Positions 14,130 through 26,734 are shown, numbered from the stretch's first letter. The stretch: 64,000 nt of DNA from Cynocephalus volans (GCF_027409185.1 NC_084461.1:139483001-139547000); one strand, 5' to 3'. Translations and numbers: made by a program. Notes: generated by a model from the letters alone, not told the origin.

Positions 14130-17100
14130 CTTGTCCAGAGCCCCATACTTCACTAGGTCCTGAATGTCACAATTGTACAAAATAATACACTTATTAAAGT
14201 ACCCTGGGCACCTTCATCATCAGCCTCTGATTCTCAGAGCTGGCTTAGTGCAACCTGTAATTCTGAGCATGTGTTCTGTGACTGACACCATGGAGGCCCT
14301 GGTGAAACCTTTCTTCTTATCTCTTGTGTACATCCTTGAAACAGAGGGCTACTACATCAAGTGAAGAAGTTTTGTAGATTGTGCTGCCAGTGATTTCAGG
14401 GATGAACACTCCTCGGAACCTTGAAAAAATGTGAGCTGTGGAGGCACACAGGTAACAGAACAGACTCATTAATCATGTAAAGGAGAACTGAGAAGAAAAA
14501 AAAAACTTTCAACTTCAGGCATCGCATATTTAAAAGATTGTCAGGGCAAGCCTGGGAAATGGCACTAACTTTTAGCTAAATATCCAGGAGCATTTTTCGT
14601 GCCACGTATAGCACATGGTTTGAGTTTGTTGCTAGGAGACATGCTTACAACAGTGCCTCAAAGGACGTCAATTTTTGGAACAAAAAAGATTTAAATACAT
14701 TATTTTATTGATCTGCACAAAGATAACATTTCATGAAACATACCAGATTTCATATTAAAACCACTTTCAGATGCTTGATGGATTGCTGACAAAATGCTGT
14801 TAAAATAACGAGATTTCATTTGGACAAAGTAAAATATGCACTGTAAGAGTTAAAGAATAATAGATCCTTAAAGAGTGAATTGTGGTTTGGGGGGGGAAAT
14901 TAAATTAATTCTGAATTGGCACTAACTATAGTTTAGGTATGAACTATTTCTTACTATTATTAACATTACACAAAAGGTATCTAAGTTTGTCTTATTTACT
15001 TTAAAAGAATTAAAAAGTATTCTTAAATTATAGAGAAACTGGATTTCCTAAGTGAAAACACACATGAAGTATGCAACAAAAATGGCGTTCCAGTGAAATA
15101 TAAAGAAATTAAAAGAATGAAACAAAAATGCTCTGCATGACTAAGAAGGTGAAGAGTCACATCCAACTAACCCCAAACTGACTAGTTTACAAAGTATATT
15201 TTGGCCATTATAGGTCAAGATGTAGTCTTGATTGAAGGAGGTAAGAAGAAATTGAGGCATATACGGCTTTTAGGGAGGTTTCCTTATAATATCCAGAACT
15301 GAAAAATTTGAAAGAACAATTCAAGAAATACTGTATGATCCGGATATAGCTTTAACAGACAGAATTGTAATGTAAGGGATATTTATATAATAAAATGAAA
15401 ATATTTTGTTATATTTTCTGTAATAATTACATGTGACCCCATTACAGTAGGTGAATGTAATAAAGATGTGTAGTTCAAATCACACATATTTAGATTTCTG
15501 AATATTTAAATTTCTGAGTATTTAGTTTTCTGAATCTGAATATTACTTTAAAAACCTTATTGACAATTCAAGGTACTTACTCCCTTTCAGAACAAAATTT
15601 CTCCAAATCGAAATTGGTAAAGAACCATCCAAGAACTATAAATGACTCAAGAGATGTTGTCTAATTTGACATTACTGGTAATAGAACACAAACTATATAA
15701 AAAAATATATATGTATTGTTGCTAAAATTGAAAAATAAAATTGATAGAATGCATAAAGACATGTAATTCTTATTCTTTATTTATCCAAACATCATTAGCC
15801 CAACAACAGAACACCCAGAAATATCCAATGATAATTAAATTTAGTCATCTTTGATATTTTTGCCAACTTTTCATCATAAAAACTGATTTTACATGTACCT
15901 TATTTTGTGTTATAAAATTATATTTTGTCAAGTCAGAAAGAAATCATATTTCATAATATATTGGCATGATATAGAATTTTTAACGATTTAGAGACAGAGA
16001 GTATGCGGTATCTTTAGCAGGGGGCTGGCTCTGACCCTGCGTTCAGTGCCCCTAAAGAATAAAACCCACGGTGGGAAAGGGATAAAGACCTATTTGCTTC
16101 CCTCAATGCAAGGGAGAGAGTAACCAGCCCCCAAAGCCAGTCCCCACTCCCCATATGGTTTGATTTACTCTGATTCTCTTCCTGAGCCCGCCTCTGGGCC
16201 AGTTCCTTGCTGGTCCCAGATGCTTCACTGTCTGGCTACCCCAGAGCTTCCGGCAGAGCAGGGAAGAGGGAGGGTTTCCCTGGGAAAATATGCTGTGAGA
16301 GCATATTTGCTTCAGAGCAAAAAATATGCAGCCCCTAAAGTCCACCTTCATTAGTCACAATAAAACCCAGGGATTTGTCTTTTGGAATTTCAGACTGACA
16401 GGAAAAACGGAAATCAGAGTCCCTGGTTGGAGCTTTTCTAAAACACTTTCTGGCATGGAGTCACGCCCAGGTGTGAGCTGGAGAGAGCACTGGAAGCTGC
16501 AGCAGGGATGGGGATGACTCTAGGCAGGTCAGCCCGGGGTCAGCCCATCTACTGCTATCACATATTCTCTGTCATTTACTCCTCCTGTCACTGCAGTGCA
16601 AATGTCACCATATTGTGACCCAGTCTCACAACACAATGGAGGTGAAGCAGCCACACCACTGTCCTTATTCAGTTCTTCCTGAGGCCCAGGCTCCTCCTTG
16701 CCCCAGGGACCCTCACACCTGCCCCACCTGCCAGAAATGCCCCCACACCAACCCCACCCCACCTCCCAATCTTCACAGACTAAAGTCTTTCCTCCTCCTT
16801 CAAGTCACTCATAATTCCCCTTCCTCCTGGAAGCCTGGGTCCCAGTTGCTCTGAGAAATATTCTCCAAGCATTCTGCTCTTGACCTTCTCACCCTTTACC
16901 AAAATTAAAGCTCAATGTTAAATGTGTGACCCACGTGTGTAGGGCCCCCTCTGTCTTGCTCACCATCTTAGTGCCTGAGCCTTTCACAGTGGGTGACATC
17001 GTAAATGTTCCATCTATATCTACTGACTGCATGAACTCATTTCCCCCTGGCCTCTTTCCACTCCCCACCCGCCAACAAAAGAAAGCTTACCAGGTCATTG

Positions 17101-17180
17101 TGTCAACAAGTGAACATGCCTGAAAACAGCAGCTGGCATAAAGAGCAGAGTGGGCTGATTGGTACCAACTGTGTTAAGGT
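14130..17180. other. intergenic, no gene; AT-rich block 14640-15980
   Basis: No exon or RNA gene was recognised. The middle 1.3 kb is strongly AT-rich and holds several near-poly(A/T) tracts and a G9-like run near 14890. The part from 16000 to 17180 is more balanced. No family assignment was possible by eye. Confidence 0.5.
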
Positions 17181-17184
17181 TGTA

Positions 17185-17522
17185 CAGTCGTCCCCCCTTA
17201 TCCGCGGTTTCCCTTTCGGTGGTTTCACTTACCCTCGCCAACCACAGTCCAGAAATAGGTGAGTACAGTGCAATGACATTTTGAAATAGAGACCACATTC
17301 ATGTAACTTTTATTACAGTTATAATTGTTCTATTTTATTATTAGTTATTTCTGTTAATCTCTTACTGTGGTTAATTTATAAATTAAACTTTATCATAGGT
17401 ATGTATGCATAGAAAGAACAAAAACATGATATATGTATAGGGTTCGGTCCTATCTGCTGTTTCAGGCATCCACTGGGCATCTTGGAACGTGTCCCCCATG
17501 GATAAGGGAGGAATTACATACT
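17185..17522 (+). mobile_element. Tigger/pogo-type non-autonomous DNA transposon
   Basis: It starts CAGTCGTCCCCCCTTATCC after a TA and ends with 'ccatggataagggagga', giving imperfect terminal inverted repeats built on CCCTTATCC. The internal 'ataattgttctattttatta' and 'ttaaactttatcataggtat' wording is that of Tigger-derived MITEs. It has no coding capacity. Confidence 0.75.
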
Positions 17523-17689
17523 ATCCAGGGCTAAAGAAACAGAGGTAGGATTGAGGCAGGAGGGACAGGGACTAACACACGAAAGGAACAGAGTCAGGGC
17601 TGAGCGTGGGGTTTGGTGGTGGTAATTTTCTCTGTCGGGAGGGACCCTCCTCGGCCAAGAATGCAGGCAGAGGACAGTAACTGGTTAAG

Positions 17690-17880
17690 AGCCGAGTTGT
17701 TGAAAACTCAGCTCTGCTGAGAACTAGCAGGTTCCTAATCTCTCTGGGCATCAGTTTCCTTATCTATACAATAAGAATAGTAACAGCGAAGATACCTACT
17801 TCTTGGGTTGTTGTGAAGATCAAATGATAGGACTCTTGAATCACGTTGGCATGGTGCCTGGCACACTGTCAGTGACCGAT
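17690..17880 (+). repeat. MIR SINE
   Basis: 'taatctctctgggcatcagtttcctta' and 'gggttgttgtgaagatcaaatg' to 'gtgcctggcaca' are in MIR order. Confidence 0.75.
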
Positions 17881-18454
17881 AACTGGCACTGACACAGGGA
17901 AGAGGGTTTGGACAGCTGAAGCCACTCGTTTCCCCTCTGCATCCAAGCCCTGTCTCTTTCTCTCCAACCTAGGTTTCCACTCAGGACCCCCCGGGGAAGG
18001 CCGAAGTATATCTTGGAAGACCTCACTCATCCCTGGTCTCTGTTCAGTCCAAAGCTATTTTCCAACAGATTCAGGAGCCAACAATCCTAGATAAGGAAGA
18101 GCCACCAATTGGAGGAGACTATGGCAGAACCTAGGAAGCCAGACCAGAAAGGGTTGCTCCTGAAACTGGAGGGGGGGAAGTCTATTTCCCCATCCCAGCC
18201 CCACTTGACAGCCCCTTAGCTCCCAACAAGAATCCAGAACTCATTCTCAGGACCTGCAGCCAGGAATCCCTGGATGGTCTTCTACCTGCACATTCCCTCC
18301 CCAATAGAGGGCAAGGTGAGCCTATAAGAGGCCTTTACTGCCTGAGGTTGATTAAGAAAACTGGCCTCACCTGGGATTTGAGGTGACTCCAAAGCCTCAC
18401 TCCCCCAGGCCCAGATTCTCCCCCATACTCCTCCCCTGCAGGGAAGGGTGTACA

Positions 18455-18600
18455 GGCAGAGAGTACATGGCTCTGGGAATCGTGAGACCTGCGTCAAATC
18501 CTAGATTTTCTAGCTCGGGCCTCATTTTCTCCATCTTTAAAATGAGCACAGAACCCAGATGATCTCTAAGGACTCTTCCTGCCCTAGCAGTCTGAGACTT
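18455..18600 (+). repeat. MIR SINE fragment
   Basis: 'gggcctcattttctccatctttaaaatgagcac' preceded by 'gacctgcgtcaaatcctag' is MIR-like. Confidence 0.55.
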
Positions 18601-18944
18601 CCCAGACTGAGACATGGATGTGAACCTGAGCCTGCCTTGGGGGAGGGGGCAAAGGAAGGGGAACCCAAGGTTCCAAAAGGAAAGCTCTAACCTTAGGGGT
18701 CCAGGGACAAGCTTCAGGGGTCCATGACTACTCTGAAATAGCAGGCACGTGTACAAACGAGTATACGTTTTTTTCTCTTTCTAGAGAGTGATTTACAGAG
18801 AGCTTCCAATTCTCAAAGGAATACAAACAGATTAATGACTTCTACTCTAAACTGGCAGAGTATATTTGCAGTGTTTGGGAAGATTTGGGGAATCAAGCAG
18901 CCTCCTACTCTCTTGGTGGAAATGAGAGAGGATGCAGCCTTATA

Positions 18945-19405
18945 TTAATTTCCTATTGCTGCCGGAACAAATTATCTTAGGGGCTTAAAGCAACACAAAC
19001 TTAACTTACAATTATGGACTTCGAAAGACAGAAGTCTTTAACTTGGTCACTGGGCTAAAATAAAGGTGTCAGCAAGGCTGATTCTTTCTGGAGGCTCCAG
19101 GTAACTCACTTCTTGCTGCTTCTTGCTTCTAGAGGCTGCTGGCTTGTGGCCGCATCACGTCAACCCCCGCTTCCATCCTCACGTGGCCTTCTCTGATTCG
19201 GACCCGCCTGCCCTCCTTTTATAAGGACACTTGTGATTCCACTGGGCCCTCCTGGAAAATCCAGACTCTTCTCCCCAGCTCAAGATCCTTAATTGCATCT
19301 ACAAAGTCTCTTTTACAGTGTAAGGTAACAACATATTCACGGGTTCCAGGGATTAAGACATGAACATGGGGGGAGGGATGCTAATATTCTGCCTATCACA
19401 AGTTC
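18945..19405 (-). mobile_element. MLT1-type MaLR LTR, antisense
   Basis: The reverse complement runs from 'tgataggcagaatattagc' through 'ttgtagatgcaattaagga', 'ccttataaaaggagggcag' and 'gcggccacaagccag'. This is the standard order of an MLT1-type LTR. Confidence 0.7.
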
Positions 19406-19429
19406 TTTGGGAGAAATCAACATTTTTAA

Positions 19430-19930
19430 ATAATCTTATGCTTTAACCCAGTGACTCCACTTCCAGAATGTATCCCATATGTCTGAATGTATAAGGAGGT
19501 ACATTCAGGGATGTCCATTACAATGGTTTATAACACTTCAACCTGAAAACAGCCTGTCTTACTGATGATCAGTAGAAACGTAATTAAGTTAGGAATGTTC
19601 ATACATTAGAATATTTTAAAAAGATGCAGTGTTCTCAAAATAACAAAGTATATTCATATGTACTAGTATAAAAACGTCTGCAGGTTACATTGCAAGGTGA
19701 AAAGCAGCTTGAAATACAATCCATACATGGTGATTCCATTTTTAACAAGAATTTACACTTTTATGCGTGTGTATATAATTTCTGGATGGATACCAAAGAA
19801 TCTGTTGACAGTGGTGATTGCTTCTCAGAAGTAGGGTAGCCAGGGTACTTTTATCCTTATCCTTCCTTTTATACCCTCTGAACTGCAATTTATTTATTTA
19901 TATTTTTTGCTAAAAGTTTGTGGGACTTTT
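19430..19930 (+). mobile_element. L1ME-type 3' end
   Basis: 'cccagtgactccacttccagaatgt', 'ggatgtccattacaatggt' and 'gcaaggtgaaaagcagc' resemble the ORF2 end and 3' UTR of old L1 elements in the sense orientation. Confidence 0.65.
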
Positions 19931-20140
19931 ATAATTTAAGAAATGTATGATCTAACTGATATTCATTATTATAAGCAAGAAAGGGGGTAGAGATGAGCTT
20001 TGATGTCATCCTTAGGAAGCTAGAATCAGTGTGCATGAACAAGAGGCCCAATCTCCTCTTCTTGTACCTTCAGCCCTCCATCCCCCTCCTGTACGCTTCT
20101 CCCTCCTGCTAGAGGAGCTAAGAAAAGAGGAAGGTTGGTA

Positions 20141-21058
20141 CAGTCATCCCTCCGTATCCATGGTGGACAGGTTCCAGGACCTCCTGTGGATACCGAAATC
20201 CACATATGCTCAAGTCCCTTAAATAGAAGGCATAGTATTTGCATGTAACTTATGTTCATCCTTCCCTGTACTTTAAATTGTTGCTTTGCGTTACTTTGCC
20301 CCCCACGGATTTGTCACCCCACTTCCCCTGGGTGACAGAGATGCAAAGGATTACTCAAACCCATCTCTTCTGAGCAGTGAGAAGCTGCGAAGTGGTTAAT
20401 CTCCCACAGGAACCCTCAAGCAAGAGGCATCCCTTCCTTGGGAAATTAATGCCGAATTGGGGTTCTCTTCCTGCATTTATTTTCTAGACCAGGAAGTTAC
20501 AGGAAGAGACATAGGTGAGGTTATAGTTTAACAGTATATGCTGGTAACTTTCAGTGAAACAAGCCAGATGACATTCCAGTAGACAATTAAGTGGTCTTAT
20601 CAACACAAGCTTGATCTTAGCAAACATTCCTTCTTAACAGCAATTTCTCAGTATCTTTACATAACAATCAGTAACTAGTCTGTCTTTGAGCCAGCAACCT
20701 GCTGTGCCACAATTGTTATCTTAAACCAGAGACTTATAGCCTGAGGAAAATTTCCTGTCCTGGCAAGGTCAATATTTGAAACTGCAAGGCTTTGGAAAAC
20801 CAGACCCTGTGAAATACATATGCTTTATAGTATATTCCACATTAAATCATCTCTAGATTACTTCTAATACCAAACACAATGTGAATGCTATGTAAGTAGT
20901 TGTTGTTGTATTGTTTTGGAAATAAAGACGAAAAAAATAGTCTGTACATGTTCAGGACAGATGCAATTTTTAAAAAAATATATTTTTGATCCAAGGTTGG
21001 TTGAATCCACAGATGCAGGACCCATGGATATGGAACCAGATGCTGAGGGCTGGCTGTG
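20141..21058 (+). mobile_element. MER2-like Tigger element, split by an LTR
   Basis: The element lies between TA dinucleotides, starts CAGTCATCCCTCCGTATCC and ends 'gagggctggctgtg'. These form imperfect terminal inverted repeats. The body matches MER2 wording ('ggttccaggacctcctgtgga', 'catctctagattacttc', 'caatgtgaatgctatg'). Its two halves, 20141-20278 and 20842-21058, are separated by a later 563-bp insertion. Confidence 0.85.
20279..20841 (-). mobile_element. 563-bp solo-LTR-like insertion with 6-bp target duplication
   Basis: The insert begins TGTTGCTTTG and ends TTCCACA (5'-TG...CA-3'). It is flanked on both sides by TTAAAT (20273-20278 and 20842-20847), which is present once in the intact MER2 sequence. 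A 6-bp duplication is typical of class II (ERVK-like) LTRs. On the minus strand an AATAAA lies near 20476, about 200 bp before the end, so minus orientation is preferred. No open frame is present. The family was not recognised. Confidence 0.7.
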
Positions 21059-21059
21059 T

Positions 21060-21290
21060 ACAGTTGTGGAGTTTTGGTGTCACACAGACTTTGGTTTGCA
21101 TCCAAGGGCCACTGACCAGCTTTGTGGTCTTGGGCAAGACTCTTAACCTCAGTAGACCTCATTGTGAAATGGTTATAATACTACTTTCCTCATAGGGTTC
21201 ATGTGAAGACTAAAATTATGTATAAGTCCTAGCCCAGTGCTTAGCCCTCCATGATTTGTAGTTGTTATCATCAATTGTATTGATTTAGAC
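21060..21290 (+). repeat. MIR SINE
   Basis: 'gaccagctttgtggtcttgggcaagactcttaacctcag' and 'ggttcatgtgaagactaaaatta' are in MIR order. Confidence 0.75.
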
Positions 21291-22120
21291 AAGGTGATAC
21301 AATCCAGAGAACATCCACAGTGTCTTGGTACCCATGTCATCAGCATTGGAGGAACCCGAATTTATAATACAAGGCTGAGCTTCCACAGAGCCCAGGGTGG
21401 TGGGAGGCATCATCACATAAATAAATAGCCACCCTACAAAGGAATAAGTATAAAAATCTTGTGTGTATGGGATCGTGATGATACTCAGAGCAATTACATG
21501 TCTTGGCTAGGAGTCAGTTTTGTGAAGTCCTCAAAAAAGTCTTGGCAAAATTTCTTTGGGCCATTCTAAGGGCAAGAAATGTTTTATAACATACCTGAAT
21601 GGCAGATACAAGGGTGTGTAAATATTTAAAAACCATCGATCTTCACACTTAACGTTCTGCAACTACTCTCTATGAAGTTTGGCCTCAATAAAAAGGTACA
21701 TTCAAAAATATATATGATTTTTTTCTCCCCTTGGGCCAAAAGCCAAGGGTTATTAATACAAGTCCCCCTAAAATTCGGTGCAAAGTGGTGTGTGCATTTC
21801 TCTGGGGCAAGTGTTGGCAGTTTTTTCTTGTGAAATTCTTACAGAGATTTGGGGCCCCTAAAAAGTTCAAAAATTACCGGTGAGGCCCTTGCCTACAATG
21901 AGGACCACTCCTGGTCTTGTTGTGGCTTGGCTAAAGGTCAGACCACGCTGTACAGGCTTTCTGGGAATGCCGCACACCAGATAGGGAGGTGCAAACATAT
22001 TTATGGGGCCAATTGCAAAATAATCTACGTTTTCCTTCTGGTAGCGAAATGCATATAATTGTCACCAGCTGATCTTTAGCGCAACTAAAAAAAAAAGGCG
22101 TGGCTTTTTTTTTTTTTTTG

Positions 22121-22231
22121 GCCCGGCGCCCTGGTCTGCAGCCAATCAGACTTTGTGGGCGGAGCTCTGTCCTGCCCTCCCATCCCCTTGCGCACCAGCA
22201 GGCGGAGGTCCTCGGCGGCAAAGAGACAGGT
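22121..22231 (+). promoter_or_regulatory. candidate small promoter: CCAAT and GC boxes
   Basis: The segment holds GCCAATCAG (22141-22149), GTGGGCGGAGC (22156-22165) and several CpGs in AT-rich, CpG-poor surroundings. 'caccagcaggcgga' (22193-22206) is close to a CTCF core. A possible splice donor, ACAG|GTTAGC, lies at 22229/22230. No downstream exon could be tied to it, so this rests on motif clustering alone. Confidence 0.35.
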
Positions 22232-22594
22232 TAGCTCCCCCACTCACCTTTAAGTGGTGAAGAAACCTTAACCCACGCTCTGGATTCCCTTGGGGTCCCT
22301 CATCCAGGCCTGGCTCGGAAACCAGAATTTCCAGTGTGACTGTGTTGGCGGAAAGTTAATGAGTAGCTGAGGAGGCTGGGGCTCTATCCAAAGGGAAGGG
22401 CAAGACTCCTGGTCCTCAGTCTGTCTTCTTGGGAGGAGGCAGGTGGAGAGGTTGCGTCTCAGAGAGTGGAGCCCAGCAACGAGTGGAAGCCTCAAGGGGA
22501 GGGAATCCGGTCACTGAAACCCCAACCCCATAAAATCGAGTATTTGCTGGATGTATACCAGGCCCTGTGCTATATAAATGTTTTATTTAAAAGA

Positions 22595-22735
22595 ACGGAC
22601 TCATGCCAGGCAGCCTCCTTGTAAATCCCAGCTCAGTCACTTCACAGCTGTGTGGCCCCAGGCAAGTTGCTTAACCTCTCTGTTTTAGGACCCGCCTCTA
22701 TGTAATACGGGCATAGCAGTAGTACATACCCCACA
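22595..22735 (+). repeat. MIR SINE
   Basis: 'cagctcagtcacttcacagctgtgtggccccaggcaagttgcttaacctctctg' is typical MIR head and core. Confidence 0.8.
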
Positions 22736-22774
22736 CTCTTCAGCATGACTTCTAAGCTGACCCCTACCTAGCCC

Positions 22775-23310
22775 TCTGATTTTTTAAAAATTGAGATATA
22801 ATCCATTTACCATAAAGTTTATTGTTTTAAGGTGTACAATTCAGTGGTTTTTGGTATATTCACAAAATCGTGCAACAATCACCACTATCTAATTCCAGAA
22901 CATTTTTATCACCTCCTTTTCCAAACCCCGTCCCCATTAGCAGTCTCTCTCCATTCTTCACTGCCCCCAGCCCCTGGGAGCCATTAATCTACTTTTTGCT
23001 CTGTCAATTTACCTATTCTGGACATTTTGTATTAATGGAATCGTATAATATGTGGCCTTTTGTGTCTGGCTTCTTTCATAGTGTTTTCAAGGCTCATATA
23101 TGTCATAGCATGTATCAATGCTTCATTCCTTTTATGGCCAAGTAATATTCCATTGCAGGGATGTACCACACTTTGTTATCCATTCACCAGTTGATGGACA
23201 TTTGGGGGCTTTCCACTTTTTGGATATTATGAATAATGCTGCTATGAACATTCATGTACAAGTTTTTGTGTGGACGCAGGTTTTCGTTCTCTTGGGTATG
23301 CAGTAGGAGT
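22775..23310 (-). mobile_element. L1 LINE 3' end, antisense
   Basis: 'ttgagatataatccatttaccataaag', 'ggtgtacaattcagtgg', 'aagtaatattccattgcagggatgtacc' and 'gatggacatttggggg' are reverse-complement L1 3' UTR and ORF2 end. No reading frame is preserved. Confidence 0.85.
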
Positions 23311-23734
23311 AGATGATTTCCGTGTACCCTTTTCCCTTTCCTCATCATAAGGGCCTTCTTTTTAATCCCTCAAGCAAACCGAGCTCGCTCCTACCTTGTT
23401 TGCGCTAGCTGTTTCCTCTGTCTGGAATGCTCTTCACCGAGATTTTTGCATTTGGTTCACTCCTTTTCAATCAGATTTCAGTTTAAATATCACCACCTCA
23501 GGGAGGCCTTTCTAGACCATTTTACATTCCCTCTCTGTTCCTTATTTTATTTTCTTTATATCCATTATTACACTCTGATTTTTTTTTTTATTATTTCTTT
23601 GCTTATTTGAAGTGTGTCTACCCCCTCTAGAATGTAAGCTCCATGAGACCAGAGACTTTGTCTAGGATGAAATTAGCGACCCCTGGTTGTTAGCACAGTG
23701 CCTGACATGTAGTATGCACTTATTAACATTAGTT

Positions 23735-23910
23735 GTTATTGCTTTGTACCTCACAACAGACTTAGGAAGGAGGTAACATTGTTATCTCTGTTTTACAAAT
23801 GAAGAAACTGAGACTCAGGGAAGTTAAGTGACTTGGCCAAAATCATGCAACTGGAAAGTGCCATAGCCTGGATTTGAAGCCAGGACCATCTGGCTGATAA
23901 GCCCATGCCC
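23735..23910 (-). repeat. MIR SINE
   Basis: 'ttttacaaatgaagaaactgagactcagggaagttaagtgacttggcc' followed by 'ggatttgaagccagg' is reverse-complement MIR. Confidence 0.75.
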
Positions 23911-24059
23911 CTGGTACAATTCTGCTCATCCCAGCTCCTCCTCCCAGACCTGTCTAGTCTTGCAAATTGGCAATTTCATCAAGGATTCCTCTGAGCTTAC
24001 ACAAGATACAAGGAGAAGAAGCAGAAATGTGGAAATTGTCATGTCTGGCAGTACCAACA

Positions 24060-24089
24060 GGCCTGGCCCTAGGGGGCCTGGCCCTAGGG
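24060..24089 (+). repeat. 15-bp tandem duplication
   Basis: GGCCTGGCCCTAGGG occurs twice back to back. Confidence 0.85.
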
Positions 24090-24284
24090 GGAGGTGGCTT
24101 GGACCACTCCTCTCCTGGGAACTTTGTCTGGAAAACGGGCTTCCCCCGAGCTGCCAGCCAATGACTGGCCTCCCTTCAGCAAGGCACTGGTGAGCCCTGG
24201 CCGGCAGCAGACTCTCTCAAGCCTCAGACCTCATGTCCAGTGCCGAGGCCACTCAAATGATCTTCATTTTATGTGAAACTCCAC

Positions 24285-24540
24285 CAGGCACAGTGATAAT
24301 TAACTAACTTCTTACTTCATGCTAGGTGCTATTCTAAACACTTTTCCTATATTAACTCACTAGATCCCCAAATTAGCCTCATGAGGTCTGTACCATATTA
24401 TAATCCCTGTATAACCGATGAGGAAATGGAGGCCCAGAGAGGTTAAGAAAACCGCTCAAGAGCAAATGACTAAAGAATGATGGAAGCAGGATATAAACTG
24501 AGCTGTCTGACTCCAGGTTCCTGCTTCTAACCTCTACTCT
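24285..24540 (-). repeat. MIR SINE
   Basis: 'ttcatgctaggtgctattctaaacacttt', 'accgatgaggaaatggaggcccagagaggttaag' is reverse-complement MIR. Confidence 0.75.
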
Positions 24541-25199
24541 GCCCTGCATCTCAACAATGAATTCAAGAGTAAGGCTTCATTTGCAAAACATCCACCGCTG
24601 GATCACTGTATGACCTTGGACGACCCGCATAAATTCTCTGGCCCTTACTTGCCTTATGTGCGTAAATGGACAAGAATCGGCTTGCCTCCCAAGTGTGTTC
24701 TCTAGAACAGGATGTCAGTAGGTATTATGTTGGGAGAAGGGGACTCCATGATCAGTGGGGTTTAGAACACTCTGGGTTAAGCTAAATTGGGCAGGATTCT
24801 TTACAGCAGGATTTCTCAGTGCTTTTAATATGCCAGTGTGCAATGGGCATCACCCAGAGAGGGGTTGAGGATGTAGCATTTCCAAAGTTCATTGAACACA
24901 GAACAATGTGCAATGGTGTTCCATGGAACACGGAAGATTGTTTACAGGAAAAAGCTTCCCTAAGCTCAGACAGAATTCTCTTCCTTTTCCCTACTTTTAC
25001 CTACTGGCAAGAGAGGAACTTATGGACGCTCATCAGCTCCTTCAAGTCTGTAGAGGACTTTTGGTGTATTTAGCACGGAGACAGGAAAGGGAACTCATTT
25101 GCAGAGCACCTACTATATGCCATCCCTGTGATTATGACTTAGATTGTTTTTCGTGATTCTCAAAACAACGCTTTGAAGCAGGTTTTATCTTAAGAAGGT

Positions 25200-25455
25200 G
25201 GTATAAGGTTGCACATGAAGATGGCTTTGGAGTCAGATAAACATGAGTTTGCATCTTAGCTCTGCTATTTGACAGCTACAGCTGTGTGAACGTAGGCAAG
25301 CCATCTAACTTTTCTGCACCTGTTTCCTCATTTGTAAAATGAGTACTAAAACAGCTACCTCATAAGGTTATTGTGAGGGTTTGCTGATATGATGCGGGGA
25401 AACGCTGACGTAGAATCTGGACATAACAAGTACTCAGTGAAAGGTAACTTTAGTA
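25200..25455 (+). repeat. MIR SINE
   Basis: It is a nearly complete MIR: 'tctgctatttgacagct', 'gtttcctcatttgtaaaatgag', 'ttattgtgagggtttgctga' and 'caagtactcagtga'. Confidence 0.8.
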
Positions 25456-26256
25456 TTATCCCTATTTACATATAAGACCGCTGAGGCCCAGAAAGGATAA
25501 GTAAGGGATACCTATTGGGTGTGGTCAAGGTGAGACCCATACACAACCCTGAAATCACTCTTTCTCCTCAGAATCCCTGAAGGACGCTGAGCCAATTTTA
25601 TTTGAGCTTGCAAATAAAATACCTCGTCAATACCACACCTCACATCACATGCTGCTCAGGAGTGGGAATTTCCCCTTGGGACTCAGACTGTCCCATGCAG
25701 GAGTGTTCAAACCCACGTGGTCTGCACATACCTGCTACAATGTGCCGGTGTCCCAGGGCCCTGACAAATGGGCCTGGAGAACTGAGAAGGCTCTGAGCCT
25801 ATGGGCTCCCCCTCCCACCAGCTCTGTGGGAGCATCCCGTAAGAGCAAAAGTCAGTGCACATGTTGCATGCCCAGGAGACCACACAGCCTCCCACTGTCA
25901 ACCTACAATCTTCTAAGACCTAGTGGGATGGGGGATTTCTCAGCAGAGGCTGCAGGGGAGGGGGCAACAGAGAAAGAACACAGAGGTTGAGGGGGAGGGG
26001 ACAAAATTCCAGGCTCCTGCCCTGAATCAACGAAAGAAGCTGCTCTTTAAAGAGGTTTGAATGTTGTCCTTCCATGTAACTTTCTGTTTGGAAAAAAGGT
26101 TTGCTGTCTATTCCCATCTCACCAAAAAAGAAAAAAAGGTTTTAAAAACCACTGATGTAGTCTTTCATTTTCATTGCACATATGGGGGAAACAGATGGGA
26201 AGGAACTCAGGTCCACATCAGGATCTGAGATGGGTTTTGGATGGGATTTGGTTTGG

Positions 26257-26450
26257 TTTTTTTTTTTAATTTTTTAATTTTTTTATTTTTTGTGACCGGT
26301 AAGGGGATCGCAACCCTTGGCTTGGTGTCGTCCGTACCACGCTCAGCCAGTGAGTGCACTGGCCATCCCTATATAGGATCTGAACCCGCGGCGGGAGCAC
26401 CATTGCACTCCCAGCACTGCACTCTCCTGAGTGAGCCACGGGGTCGGCCC
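26257..26450 (-). mobile_element. dimeric tRNA-Ile-like SINE, antisense
   Basis: A poly(T) tract precedes 'gaccggtaaggggatcgc' and the element ends 'gtgagccacggggtcggccc'. It is the reverse complement of the dimer at 9561-9742, including both tRNA-like units ('ccacgctcagccagtg', 'gtgcactggccatccctata'). Confidence 0.85.
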
Positions 26451-26734
26451 TGATTTTTATTTTTGAAAACCAAAAAGAAAAACGGAGACTCAGTTTGTCT
26501 ATCATTTTCACGTTGACTTTCCCACTTTAGAATCAGTATTTCCTCTGGCCACACTCTGAGCTCACTGTGTTCCTACCCTTCCCATTCCCAAGTACCAAAT
26601 GCTGCAGGTCCACACAGGCCCAGGGGATGAGCGTCACTACAGTCTCCTTGTTCCCTCACCCTGGGGTTGCCAGTGACTCAGAGAAGCAAACGGTAGGGAA
26701 CAAGAAAGATACAACGGCAGGTGCTTTGAGAATC

